The position numbers and the translations under genes are program-made. Below the pieces are notes generated by a model. It was not told where the DNA came from. It made no database searches and saw only the letters and a program-made list of their open reading frames with translations. A stretch of 64,000 nt of DNA from Exophiala sp. HKRS030 (Eukaryota > Ascomycota > Eurotiomycetes > Chaetothyriales > Herpotrichiellaceae). The stretch spans positions 1,178,001-1,242,000 of the forward strand of contig JAHWDD010000002.1 in NCBI GenBank assembly GCA_023897205.1, written 5' to 3'. Below are positions 22,109 through 32,439 of the stretch, one piece after another. Every line of letters starts with the position of its first letter. Within the stretch, counting starts at the first letter, position 1.

Positions 22109-23492
22109 CGACGATTACGATGGATGTCAAGGGTGTACAATGGTCTGTTTGGTCGTTTATTGTCAGCTTGAGGGAGCGATTGATACCACAAGAGCCGTGT
22201 ATGACAGATTTGATGAGTACTCTGGAACTGTGCTAAAAGCATAGAAGCGTTTGAAATTAGGTGCCTACGCTACTTTAAACTCGATAGATGGACATGGCGA
22301 GAAATCAATCCGAGACTTTTGAAATCCTGTCTGATCACTGAATACTTTGCAAGTTGATAGGATCTTAAGGTACGGACAGACATCCGTACTTCGAAAGCAA
22401 GTATTCAATTCCATTGTTGACCACCTGGCTGTCTGCCTGTAGGTGGAACTTCTATGGAGTACTCGTGGCCACTTCGAAGAGCAATCTCGGGCATATGTCG
22501 TCAGACAAAAATTGGTAGGTGGAGAAAATGGAATTTGTCACTGTAAAATTGCCAGTCAGACGGAGCAGGCGCTACTTCGTCTTGGCGTTGCCGCCCTAAA
22601 AGTTAAGGCTTGGCACGTCTTAGCCCCTAATTTCTAGGGTATATAAAGAGGCTCTCCCTTCCCTCTCTCTGAAAATCTTCTTTCTTCTTCTTCATACTTA
22701 CCTTGTGGGAGCACCTCCGCTCAAGAATGGAGGCTGCTATGGTGGTGTCACTGCATTGCACATCGCAGTAGACGTCGCTATTGAGTGTCCTTCGGGGCTC
22801 TCATCCGCGTTATTTTTGGCTCTTAATATCTTTTCATCAATTGTTTTTGCCTGGAGCAAAGCTTTGGAGAAGAGATTCAGGACTCTGTACCGCCATCTTT
22901 GATGAAAGAGGGCTTCATGTTTAAGGAGTTAGAGTAGGTAATGTTGAGATAAATGGGTAGATGAACTCAAGGTAAGGTAATTCTACTATGTCGGCATCCC
23001 GTGAATGAATACCTAGAAAGCATAGTCGGCAACTGGTGTTGTCTCGATGAAGAGTCGATATTGTCGGTATTTGAGGAGCCGAGGTGTTGTTTGCGGCCGC
23101 GGCCTGTTCCTGGAGCACAGTGCCTGCAATTGCCTATCGTCGTGTCTATTGTCACACTCCTCTATCTTTCAAGGTTGCAATTGATTGATATTCTATCTGC
23201 GTCTTGAAACATTCACTCCAATATACATATTGCACGAATGCTCTTTGTGCGATGGGTTCGAGCTATCCCCGCGTATGATCCGTTGCTCCCCCAAATCTCA
23301 ACCGCGGGTGAAGAGACATCTTTCAAAGTTCAACCGAGGATAATGTCTCAAAGCACAATAACCTATTGATTACTTCGAGAGCCGAATGGTCAAGGTCATG
23401 ACTAGAGCTATAATGCTAACATCGTTTCCAGCATCTACAAACTCTTCCTCCGTATACCACCCGTTCTACTCGCTCATTGACCCGCAGCCACG
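22109..23492. other. Intergenic region with an orphan promoter-like site
   Basis: About 1.4 kb without a recognised gene. TATATAAAG at 22640-22648 is followed by a CT-rich stretch to about 22700, the arrangement of a strong fungal promoter, but only very short open frames follow (ATG at 22726 opens 13 codons). A T-arm-like GGTTCGA motif near 23254 does not fold into a tRNA. Confidence 0.45.
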
Positions 23493-24525
23493 ATGCCTCC
23501 AGCACCTCGCCAACCCTTGACGGTGCCAGAATCCTATACATCCCTACCCCTGCAACATATCAAAGTCTCCCATGTCCCTGAGTCCTCCCGTACCACGACA
23601 CCAGTGATTTTGATTACCTTGAATAGACCAGAGAAGCACAATGCATTCACGGATGTCATGCGGCAAGATCTGGAGAGGGTCTACGAGCTTGTCAATATTG
23701 ACCCGAGGGTGAAAGTGGTCGTCCTCACTGGCGCAGGAAGGAGCTTTTGTGCTGGCGCAGACCTCGACATTGGCTTCATAGGAGCCAAGGACGAGAACGG
23801 TGTGATCAGAAACCCGAAGACAGAAAGAGACGTAGATCACAGAGACGGGTAAGAAAGTCGAACGACACAAAAACCACATGGGGGAACTGACAAATAACAG
23901 TGGTGGGAGAGCTTCGCTCGCTATACATCAGTGCAGCAAGCCGACGATTGCCGCTATACAAGGAGCCTGCGTCGGCGTCGGTATAACCATGTGTTTGCCT
24001 GCTTGTATACGGATCGCCTACGCAAAAGCAAAGGTCGGGTTCGTCTTCAGCAGACGCGGCATCATCATGGAAGCTTGCTCGTCATACTTCCTTCCGCGAC
24101 TGATTGGACATTCTCGAGCTTTGCATCTAACCACCACGGGTTCGGTTTACCCAGCCGAGCACCCGTTGTTTGGAACCCTGTTCTCTGAAACTTGTCCCAC
24201 GCCCGAAGCTACACTGTCCAGAGCCCTCGAGCTCGCGGATGAAGTTGCCAAGAACACATCGACGGTCTCGACCAAGATGATGAGAGATCTCATGTACAGG
24301 GGCCCAGACAGCGCTGAGGGAGCTCACCTCCTCGATTCGAAGATCATTCATGGTTTGTTTGGGAGTAAGGACAATGTTGAGGGAGTGGAGAGTTTTCTGC
24401 AGAAGAGGCAGGTCAACTTTACTGGCCAGGTACCACAAGATGCCCCTGATGGATATCCCTGGTGGCAGCAGATCGATATCGGTGATAAGCCATTAGAGAA
24501 GAGGCAGGCCAAGTCCAAGCTCTAA
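23493..24525 (+). CDS. Peroxisomal enoyl-CoA hydratase/isomerase
   Basis: Crotonase-fold enzyme. Exons 23493-23848 and 23901-24525 join across a 52-bp GTAAGA/CAG intron, giving 326 residues. The oxyanion-hole region is visible as GAGRSFCAGADLDIGF and the second CoA-binding segment as KPTIAAIQGACVGVG. RRGIIMEACSSYFLPRLIG carries the acidic residue often used in catalysis. The last three residues are SKL, a canonical type 1 peroxisomal targeting signal, so action in peroxisomal beta-oxidation is likely. Whether it hydrates trans-2-enoyl-CoA or isomerises double bonds cannot be decided from the motifs. It lies 430 bp upstream of glutathione reductase on the same strand. Confidence 0.92.
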
Positions 24526-24955
24526 GCCGAAGTGCCTGCAACAGTCAGAGTCGGGAGTGTGACTAGACATATGTTGTATTACATAGACTCGCAAGAGCCA
24601 AGAGGACCGTCTCTCGCATGGCCCTTTATATGATCAATTGATACTTATACATGCACACCCCACTTCCTGAAAGATATACCGTAACCTGCCACAAAGAGCA
24701 AGTCCAGCATGGTTTTGTAAGCGCTGCGATCTAGGCCTCAATTACTTAATAATTTGGGTTTTCAGAGATGCCGGAGCAAATTCCAAGCTGGACATGGGAT
24801 TGGCGGAGCGCCCATCGATCCGCAGAAATTGTACCGAGTATCACATCATCAATCGCCCGATGCTGCTGCTACGTACATCGCAGAGAAGAGTATCTGCATA
24901 CGAACCGCCCGTTCATTTAGAGCCCCTGCTGTCTTCTTTTTTTTCTTCGAGTGAC
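24526..24955. other. Intergenic region upstream of glutathione reductase
   Basis: This 430-bp gap has a T/C-rich tract ending just before the glutathione reductase start (about 24931-24948). No gene was seen. Confidence 0.4.
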
Positions 24956-26820
24956 ATGTCAATTCGCCCTGGCAGATTTCTCAGGCAGTCTGCTAACTCC
25001 CTGCGCACCCTCACACTGGCAACCGCAAGGCCTGTACTCCACGAGTCTTTGCCTGCCCACTCGTCTTCCTCCTCCCCCGCACCTCTTTCGCGACTCACAG
25101 GCCTATCCAGGCAGTTTTCTACTTCGTCACTCAACATGGCCCCCGTCACGAAGCAGTATGACTACATCGTCATAGGAGGAGGATCAGGAGGGAGTGGTGC
25201 AGCCAGAAGAGCCAGTGGCTGGTATGGCGCAAAAACGTGCATCGTCGACGCTGGAGTTTCTGGCGGCTGCTGTGTGAACGTTGGGTCAGTTGAACGCACA
25301 TTCCACGCGATAAGATCCTGTGCTGACTTGCTCCTGGCAGATGTGTCCCTAAGAAAATGACATGGAACTTCGCCTCCATTGCGGAGGCCATGAAGGCTGG
25401 CAAGCATTACGGATACTCCTTCGGAGACGGCAACTCGTTCGACTTTACAAGCTTTGTGGAGAAGAGGGACGCCAGGATCAAAGTGCTGAACGGCGCCTAT
25501 GAGAGCAACTGGGCAAAAGAAGGCATTGACTTGATCCATGGGACTGCGAGTTTCGTCAGCGAGCACGAGATGGAGGTCACGCCGAAAGACGGAAGTGAAC
25601 CATTCCGGATAACAGCACCACACATCACAATTGCCACTGGGTCGTTCCCCACGAAGCCTGAAGGCATCAAGGGTTCAGAATATGGTATCACGTCGGACGA
25701 GTACTTCCTGATCAAGCATCTACCAAAGAAGATGGTGTTTGTCGGAGCTGGTTATATCGCTGTTGAATTGGCCGGTGTCATGAACGCCATTGGCGTCGAG
25801 ACACATCTGTTCATCCGAGGCAACACTTTCCTACGAAAATTCGACCCTATGATTCAGGAGACATTAACGAAGCACTATGAAGAGCTCGGTGTTCATGTTC
25901 ACCGAAGTCACCCGGGCATCAAGGAGGTTATCCAACTACAAGCGGCCAAGGATCCATCCGATCCGCGCGACAAGCAGCTGAAGCTCATCATGAACGACGG
26001 GAGCGAGATGATTACCAACGAGCTGTTGTGGGGTATTGGCCGCGGTGCAGAAACCCGAGGACTAGGACTTGAGAAGATCCCCATCGAGCTCGATAAGACC
26101 GGTCACATTGTTGTGGACAAGTACCAGAACACATCGATTCCTGGTGTCTATGCACTGGGTGATGTTTCTGGACATGTATGTATACTTTACGCAAGGCTGG
26201 GTGTTGTCTAACATATGTTCAGGTCGAACTTACACCGGTGGCCATTGCTGCGGGCAGAATGCTGGGAAACCGTCTCTTTGGACCTCCCGAGTTGAAAGAC
26301 TCACACCTTGACTACGAAAGAATCCCGTCCGTCGTCTTCTCTCACCCCGAAGTCGGCACTACTGGCTTGACAGAACCAGAAGCTATCGAGAGATATGGTA
26401 AGGACAAGATCAAGGTGTACCACACCAAATTCTCTGCCATGTATTACGATGTGTAAGTCCCAATATGTATCGCATAGAGATATCGTTCGAGGCTGACCAC
26501 CCACAGGTTCCCCCCGGAGGAAAAGAAGAAAGAGCCCACTGAATTCAAGCTCGTCTGTCTTTTGCCAAATGAAGAGGTTATTGGTCTGCATATCCTTGGT
26601 AAAGGGTGTGACGAAATGATGCAGGGCTTTGGGTGAGTCTAATAGGCAAGATAAACCGAACAACTGCTGACTTGCTTAGTGTGGCTGTTAAGATGGGTGC
26701 AACGAAGAAAGACTTTGACAGTTGTGTTGCGATTCACCCAGTGAGTATTCCAATATGCATCGTGACAATATCGCTGACCATGTTTAGACAAGTGCAGAAG
26801 AACTGGTTACGATGCGATAA
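24956..26820 (+). CDS. GLR1: Glutathione reductase, mitochondrial/cytosolic
   Basis: NADPH-dependent flavoenzyme reducing glutathione disulfide. Six exons: 24956-25284, 25341-26175, 26223-26452, 26507-26632, 26680-26740 and 26788-26820, giving 537 residues. The first ATG begins an Arg/Ser-rich presequence ([19 protein letters not shown]) suited to mitochondrial import. A second ATG at 25136 (Met61, MAPVTKQYD) would give a 477-residue cytosolic form, as in yeast. Visible motifs are the FAD site [16 protein letters not shown], the redox disulfide in CCVNVGCVPKK (Cys106 and Cys111), the NADPH site [15 protein letters not shown], the second FAD motif [10 protein letters not shown], and the catalytic His in VAIHPTSAEELV near the end. 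The residue before the first redox Cys is also Cys (Cys105) where Thr is usual. Four introns are 47-54 bp. Confidence 0.93.
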
Positions 26821-27428
26821 ATCCATAGATTCGCCCTTCGTAGACTCGAATAGAGACGACGTCGTTGACCTTGAGAAAGTCTATAAGGACAGATTGTTTG
26901 ATATGTCTTTCACATTATCCCATGAACCAGTGACTCCTCGATCCATGTAGTAACTCATGAATACATGGAGATATTCGCCATCAATATTCCAAGTCCAGAA
27001 AACCAGAAAATCCACGACTTGTGCAAGAATTCGTGGCTCCTTCTAATTTAGCGCCAAGATTATGACGTTGGGCAGACGAAGTTGTCGCCTCTCACAGGCC
27101 TCGACCGTTTACGCGACTTGGTAACAAGTAAATTGATTTCAGCCGTTTGTAGGTGCCTGAGATGACGCTCAAATGTTTTGTGTCTCTCTGGAATATCCGT
27201 TTCCGTCTTTTGAGTCAAACGCTCGAGGATTCATCTTGAATCACAATGGTATGAATACTCTTGTCTTTGGAGGTTCCCAACGCAGCGACGCGACCCGTGC
27301 AAGGCTGGAGCGTCGAGTATTCAAAAGCAGGCGCCAACATCGTGATCACTTTTGTGAATCACAGCCCAAGTGACGACGACCACCACGCTCTATCTTCAAC
27401 ATATTCCTGAGTGACTCCAGAGAGAGTA
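26821..27428. other. Intergenic region, nothing recognised
   Basis: About 600 bp between glutathione reductase and the next plus-strand gene. No gene, repeat or clear promoter element was seen. Confidence 0.4.
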
Positions 27429-29033
27429 ATGATGACCAAAAGTACAAGATCCATGGATGATTCATGGGTGGTTGAAGATGAAGCCAACGACGACATTAGC
27501 TGGGACGGCCGTTCAGCCTCTTCGAGATCAGAAGAAGAGACTACAGCGGAACCCTCCGAGAAGATTACGCTTTCGGGACCGAAGCTTGCCTCGCATCATT
27601 CAGATTCTTCCAGACGAACGAAGGTCAGCGTGCCGGAGCCGCAATTCATCATGCCCAGCATGTTAACAAGCACGACCTCGACACAGATGCCGCCCAGGCA
27701 ACGCAAACCACCTATACCATCACGATCTATCCAGTCGAGACTTCAAGGCCCTACAACCTCGCCGAGGCCAGCCACCAATTTGACTCGATCGAATGCCGCT
27801 CAGGAAACTACGGCTGCAGACCATATACTGCAGATAGCAGGTCATATTGCCGGATGGATCTTGGACATCCTCATCCAGACTCTGAAGACGCTTAAGAAAC
27901 CCATATCGTGGCTTCTTGCCGCATACTTGTTCGCTGGGATCTTGATGTTAGCTAAGAACCTTCTCACATCCTCGGTCTACACGGCGCTTTCACCTATATG
28001 TCGCGTTCCAGGCATATCCCTTCTCCATCTGCCCATTTGCGAGTACGTCTCTACAAGCTTCGACGCACCGACTCTCTCCTCCGGCACATCTGCTCCAGTC
28101 GAGTTCGACGCTCTGATGCAGACACAATCCCACTTTGAAGAGATTCTGTCCGAGTCCGCAGCAGGCGTCGCTTTGCCATTGGATATGAAACGTTCGGAAA
28201 CATCAATCCGCGATCTCCGCCAGATTGTACGATTTTCGCAGCTTTCCTCAAGAAACGAGCTCGTCCTCGAATTTGACGGCTTCATTGAAACCGCTCGTAT
28301 TGCATCCTACGATCTACAAAAGTTCAATTCTCATGTCGGTCGAGGCGTCGATATCGTACTCAGCACCGCACGCTGGACGCAGCGTGTTTTGGACGACATG
28401 GCGATCAGACAGTCTTCAAGAGGCCTCATACCAAGTTTCATCCAGGATCGGCTCTTCGCGCCGTTTGCGCCGATGCAGTTCACGGAGGCGAGGCTACTAG
28501 ACCAGTATATACAGCACACGCGCATAGTGAGTGATGAGATCGAGAGGCTCATCGACGAAGCCCAGGCCTTGTTGGTCGTGCTACAGAACTTGGAGGATCG
28601 GCTTGAAATCATCCATTCGATCGCGATGCGAGATAACATCGCCGCTCAAGCGGGCAAGGACGAGATACTTTCGCATTTGTGGACACTACTGGGCGGTAAT
28701 CGGGCCAAGCTGGGTAAGTTCAATAACCAGCTCGGCTTGCTGAGACAGGTCGGGCAGTATCGAAAAGTTGCTTGGGCGCATGTGTCGGCGACCATACTCA
28801 AGCTGCAGGCCATGGGGGCAGAACTGGAGGAGTTGAGGACACGGGTTGGCAGTGCGGAGTTGTTGAAGGCTCATAAGGAGATTCCGCTGAGTGTGCACGT
28901 TGATAATATCAGGCTCGGTGTGGAGAGGTTGGAAGAAGGTAGGGAGAGGGCGAGGAAGTTGGAACAGGGGCACGTCAGGAGAGTGATTGACGGGGCGGAG
29001 GGGGAGACTGTGAGGGGTCTTGAAGGGGTATAA
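27429..29033 (+). CDS. Unrecognised single-pass membrane protein with coiled coils
   Basis: Single-exon gene of 534 residues, from the first ATG of a tandem ATGATG. I do not recognise a named family. Residues 1-125 are polar and disordered (Ser, Arg, Pro, Glu). One strong hydrophobic segment follows at about 159-177 (SWLLAAYLFAGILMLAKNL). The stretch SPICRVPGISLLHLPICEY after it has the look of a conserved block with paired cysteines. The remaining 320 residues are mostly long amphipathic helices (for example ARLLDQYIQHTRIVSDEIER), suggesting coiled-coil or spectrin-like packing. A nuclear-envelope or ER protein is one possibility, but nothing in the sequence proves it. Codon use and open length argue strongly that it is real. 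Confidence 0.8.
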   Translation: MMTKSTRSMDDSWVVEDEANDDISWDGRSASSRSEEETTAEPSEKITLSGPKLASHHSDSSRRTKVSVPEPQFIMPSMLTSTTSTQMPPRQRKPPIPSRSIQSRLQGPTTSPRPATNLTRSNAAQETTAADHILQIAGHIAGWILDILIQTLKTLKKPISWLLAAYLFAGILMLAKNLLTSSVYTALSPICRVPGISLLHLPICEYVSTSFDAPTLSSGTSAPVEFDALMQTQSHFEEILSESAAGVALPLDMKRSETSIRDLRQIVRFSQLSSRNELVLEFDGFIETARIASYDLQKFNSHVGRGVDIVLSTARWTQRVLDDMAIRQSSRGLIPSFIQDRLFAPFAPMQFTEARLLDQYIQHTRIVSDEIERLIDEAQALLVVLQNLEDRLEIIHSIAMRDNIAAQAGKDEILSHLWTLLGGNRAKLGKFNNQLGLLRQVGQYRKVAWAHVSATILKLQAMGAELEELRTRVGSAELLKAHKEIPLSVHVDNIRLGVERLEEGRERARKLEQGHVRRVIDGAEGETVRGLEGV

Positions 29034-29551
29034 CGAATTGTTCATGTGGAGGGAGAATAGCGCAACTCATGTTGAGCATGGGATATTGGATGACAATGCC
29101 CAGAGCACAACCTGGACGATCGGACGGAGTAACATTGGGTATAGCACGGGGTGGGACGTCGCCGGGATTGAGCGGACGATAATGTTAACAACGTCTACAG
29201 CATCCGTGTGCCTTGGACACTAGAATACGACTTTTACGCTGACGGATAATCAATTATACGTGTATCTTGACCTACCTGGTATCCTTTTCAACTTAGATAC
29301 GAACATCCCTAGCCCATTCCCGGCCTCGAAGGACGGATACTGCATGCTATCTTCAATGAAGCACGGTGCACAGTGCTAATTAAAGTGCCATGATATATCG
29401 CGCAAGACTAGCCGTATGTGGTGACGTATACCGGACATCGTCTTCCAGGACCAACAGTCGTTGGGCTCTCACGCTCGCTCATAATTCATGCAATTGGTCA
29501 AAATCATTAGTCTGAACAGACAATCTCCAGTCATAATCTGAAGCCACCGAG
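29034..29551. other. Intergenic region, nothing recognised
   Basis: About 520 bp upstream of the Zn2Cys6 regulator. No gene or clear motif was seen. Confidence 0.4.
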
Positions 29552-31427
29552 ATGGTATATCATGGCGTGTCAAGGGGATGTGAAACTTGCAAGCAGAGGC
29601 GCAAAAAGGTAAGCCCGAACCTCTGTCACGAGAGCCTGGGCAGACTGACGTTACTAACTTGACATGACAGTGCGACGAGGCTCGACCCGTATGTATATAA
29701 TAAACCCCGTGATGTGTTGTCTCGATGCTGATGGCAGTCAACTATCAGGTGTGTAATAGATGTGTGAAAGCCAAGCGCACATGCGGCGGATACAAGGATG
29801 AATCCGACATTATATTCCGGCATCATCGCCACGATTTATATCGCGACCACTCAGACACTCGCGAAGCACACGAGATTGAGTCCGAGCATTCAAGGCGAAA
29901 GAATCCGTTGTCCAAGGTCGCGCACTACACGAGCGCAGACTGGCACGATGCTGCTCTAGAGCGGGAAGCCCGGGAATTGTTTCTCAACGACTACTCTGTG
30001 ATATCTTCTGATCGATCACTATCACGAGGCTACCTTGATGGCCTCCGACAACTACTCGTATATACCGGATCTTCGTCAGAAGTATCGAGAGCCGTGACCA
30101 TTGTGTCTTTGGCCAGCTATGGAAACAAGCATCATCGCCCAGAGATATGCGCGGAAGCAAAATTTCTCTACTTTCAACTATTACAATCCTTTCAGAAAAC
30201 CATCTCGAACGTTGCGACTTTCAACATCGTAGAGTCGCTGGTGACCGCTGTCCTGCTTGGACTTTATGAGGTAGGGAACGATGGTAAATACCTCCTCACG
30301 GCCAGAAGCTCACCGTGGTTAGATCATTTCCACCACCGAGGCATATTCAAGTGCTCACAGCGCTCACTCTAAAGGCGTCTCGGCCATTCTGGGATCGGAG
30401 CATTCGCCTTTCAGTATCTTCGAGGGTGCAAAGTTGTTTCAAATGTCGAATCCTCTCCGGATAGGCGCAGATCGACTAGTGGTAAGCATCGGAGGACTTT
30501 ACATCTTGGATGACTACTGACGAATGTGGTATGAACAGCCGTCACCCAATTCTGGAATTCTTTGCGCTCCGCTATCAGCCCATCCTGTACAGACTCTGGA
30601 CTCGATCATGCTGAGGACCAGGCCTCTCAGTGACAAGATGACACAGCTGCTGCAATCACCAGGGGATATCGGTGCCGAGGAATTGCAAACTTTGAGGGAC
30701 GAAATGATGCTCCTCGCATATGAATATGCCCAATGGCCCGAGAACCAGCCGCCAGAGTGGTTGCCGAAGACAATAGGAACCATCACCCCAACCCAAGCCA
30801 GGTCGGCCGGTCCGATCTATTGGCCGGGAAAGATGGAAAGTTATTTTGACCGTGAGTGCTCCCAAGACTCTGTCGTGGTGATCAATTATCACGGCGATGG
30901 TGACTGACCGCCACAAGTATACGTCGCCGGCGTGTGGAGTTCTTATCGCAAGTCTCGCCTCTTGTACCTCGACAGACTCATAAGGTGTGAACTTCAGTTC
31001 CCGGAGTCCGAAAGGAAGTTACCCCTTGGGAGGTTATACTCTGAAGTGCAAGACCTTGCATCTGACCTTGCATCGTCAGTCCATTTCATATTGACTGGCT
31101 CTGTCGATATGCCTCCACTAAATCCTCCAGGCATCATCCCAGGTAAAGCTGTGGGTGGCCTTCTACTTCTTCACCCGCTGTGTGTCACTTCGACGTTATC
31201 AGTCGTATCTCCTGAAATGCAGACGCACTTTCGGAATTGTCTGGCTTGGATTGGGCAGAACATGGGTATCGGTCAAGCGACTTTACTCGCCAAGGTAAGA
31301 CTCACCATGGCCTGAGAACTGGGCCTATTCACTGAAAGTCATCCAGCATCCTACCGGCTTGCCTTATGACTTTATAAAGGACGGCCATGTTCTCGTTTGG
31401 GCAGGGATGCTCATTAGCCAAGTTTGA
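29552..31427 (+). CDS. Zn2Cys6 transcription factor with fungal TF domain
   Basis: Seven exons: 29552-29608, 29671-29688, 29749-30270, 30323-30481, 30539-30851, 30918-31294 and 31347-31427. They give 508 residues; all introns are GT-AG, 52-66 bp. The binuclear zinc cluster is complete once spliced, with cysteines at 10, 13, 20, 27, 30 and 37 in the pattern C-x2-C-x6-C-x6-C-x2-C-x6-C. The cluster is split over the first three exons, and exon 2 is only 18 bp. The remainder resembles the fungal-specific TF domain 2 type, with LVTAVLLGLYEIISTTEAYS, HSKGVSAIL and LYVAGVWSSYRKSRLLYLDR. DNA binding and gene regulation are inferred; the target genes are unknown. An unspliced reading would break the domain, so the exon model is needed to see the protein. 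Confidence 0.88.
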
Positions 31428-32439
31428 ACACTACAGACGATATCCAAGATTGACTTGGCAAGAACATTTAATGATAATGTCAGAAAATGATAGACTCTGT
31501 CTTGACTCCAATGATTGGTTGCCACGAAGAATACGATGAAAGAATCGACTCAAGTGACAGATGTCTGACAGTCCATTTTCGTCTCGAGATGATGCATCGA
31601 TTGAATCTGCTCTTGAGCCATTGGTGTCGTGGTCGCCGGTCAACGCACGAATGCAACAAGGAGATGAAGGCAAATGACGAAAGGGCTTCTCAAGAGGACT
31701 TCAAGAGAGTTCCAGAGAGGCACATGGCTTGTGCGACTCTCATGGATGTGTCGGTGTCACGTTTGATATGTGATCTACCGAGGGCAATAGCAGAGAAGGG
31801 TCGTGTCCTGATTTATGGCCCAATGCTTCGAAGACGTTTGCATTGAGCCCAAGTCCCATTCGGACGCAACTCCGTCCTTGCGCCTCTCTCAAGTTCCACT
31901 CACTGTGTTTTTCGTACCACAAGGCGTCAATGTGTATAAAATCGGTGCTCCAAGGCGCGAGGCAGAATGTGGTGATCAAAGGAGCCTCTCTCTCCCTTGC
32001 TAACGATGGATGTGCGGTCAACAGCTTGTCAGACATTCGATATATTATGGGCTTATGGTACATATGGGAGAGCATTTGATTGTCAGACAGAAAATGACTA
32101 CTTGGGTTAGGTTAAATTTCGCTTGTCGGTCTTGGCATTGTCCAACGTATTGCCTGATTTTCTCCTTAACTGTTCCGTACGTCTTCGATTCATCTCTCCC
32201 TTCTCACCAGGCACTTCAACGTACTCTTCCGCATTACTCAAGCGACATAGCCCTGATCACGACAGACCATGCGGTACGACAATTGCCCTGATCCGGGCTA
32301 TCCGTGATCAACCACTGAAAGGAGAGCACGCTTCCGGAGGGAAAGCGTAATTCCTCACAGCCACCACGACTGTGCTGTGTTGCAAACACCATTGCCTACA
32401 ATTGTCAAACGACCCCCGTTTCGACCACCTACTCAAGCC
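31428..32439. other. Intergenic region, nothing recognised
   Basis: About 1 kb between the Zn2Cys6 regulator and the potassium transporter. A 119-codon frame at 31487-31846 (plus) has no recognisable motif and is opposed by a similar minus-strand frame. Confidence 0.4.

Noticed and set aside
23240..23275. Possible tRNA T-arm (GGTTCGA)
   Set aside because: No matching acceptor, anticodon or D-arm upstream or downstream; the stem does not pair properly.
31487..31846. 119-codon plus-strand frame between the Zn2Cys6 and TRK genes
   Set aside because: No recognisable domain, opposed by a similar minus frame; chance cannot be excluded.
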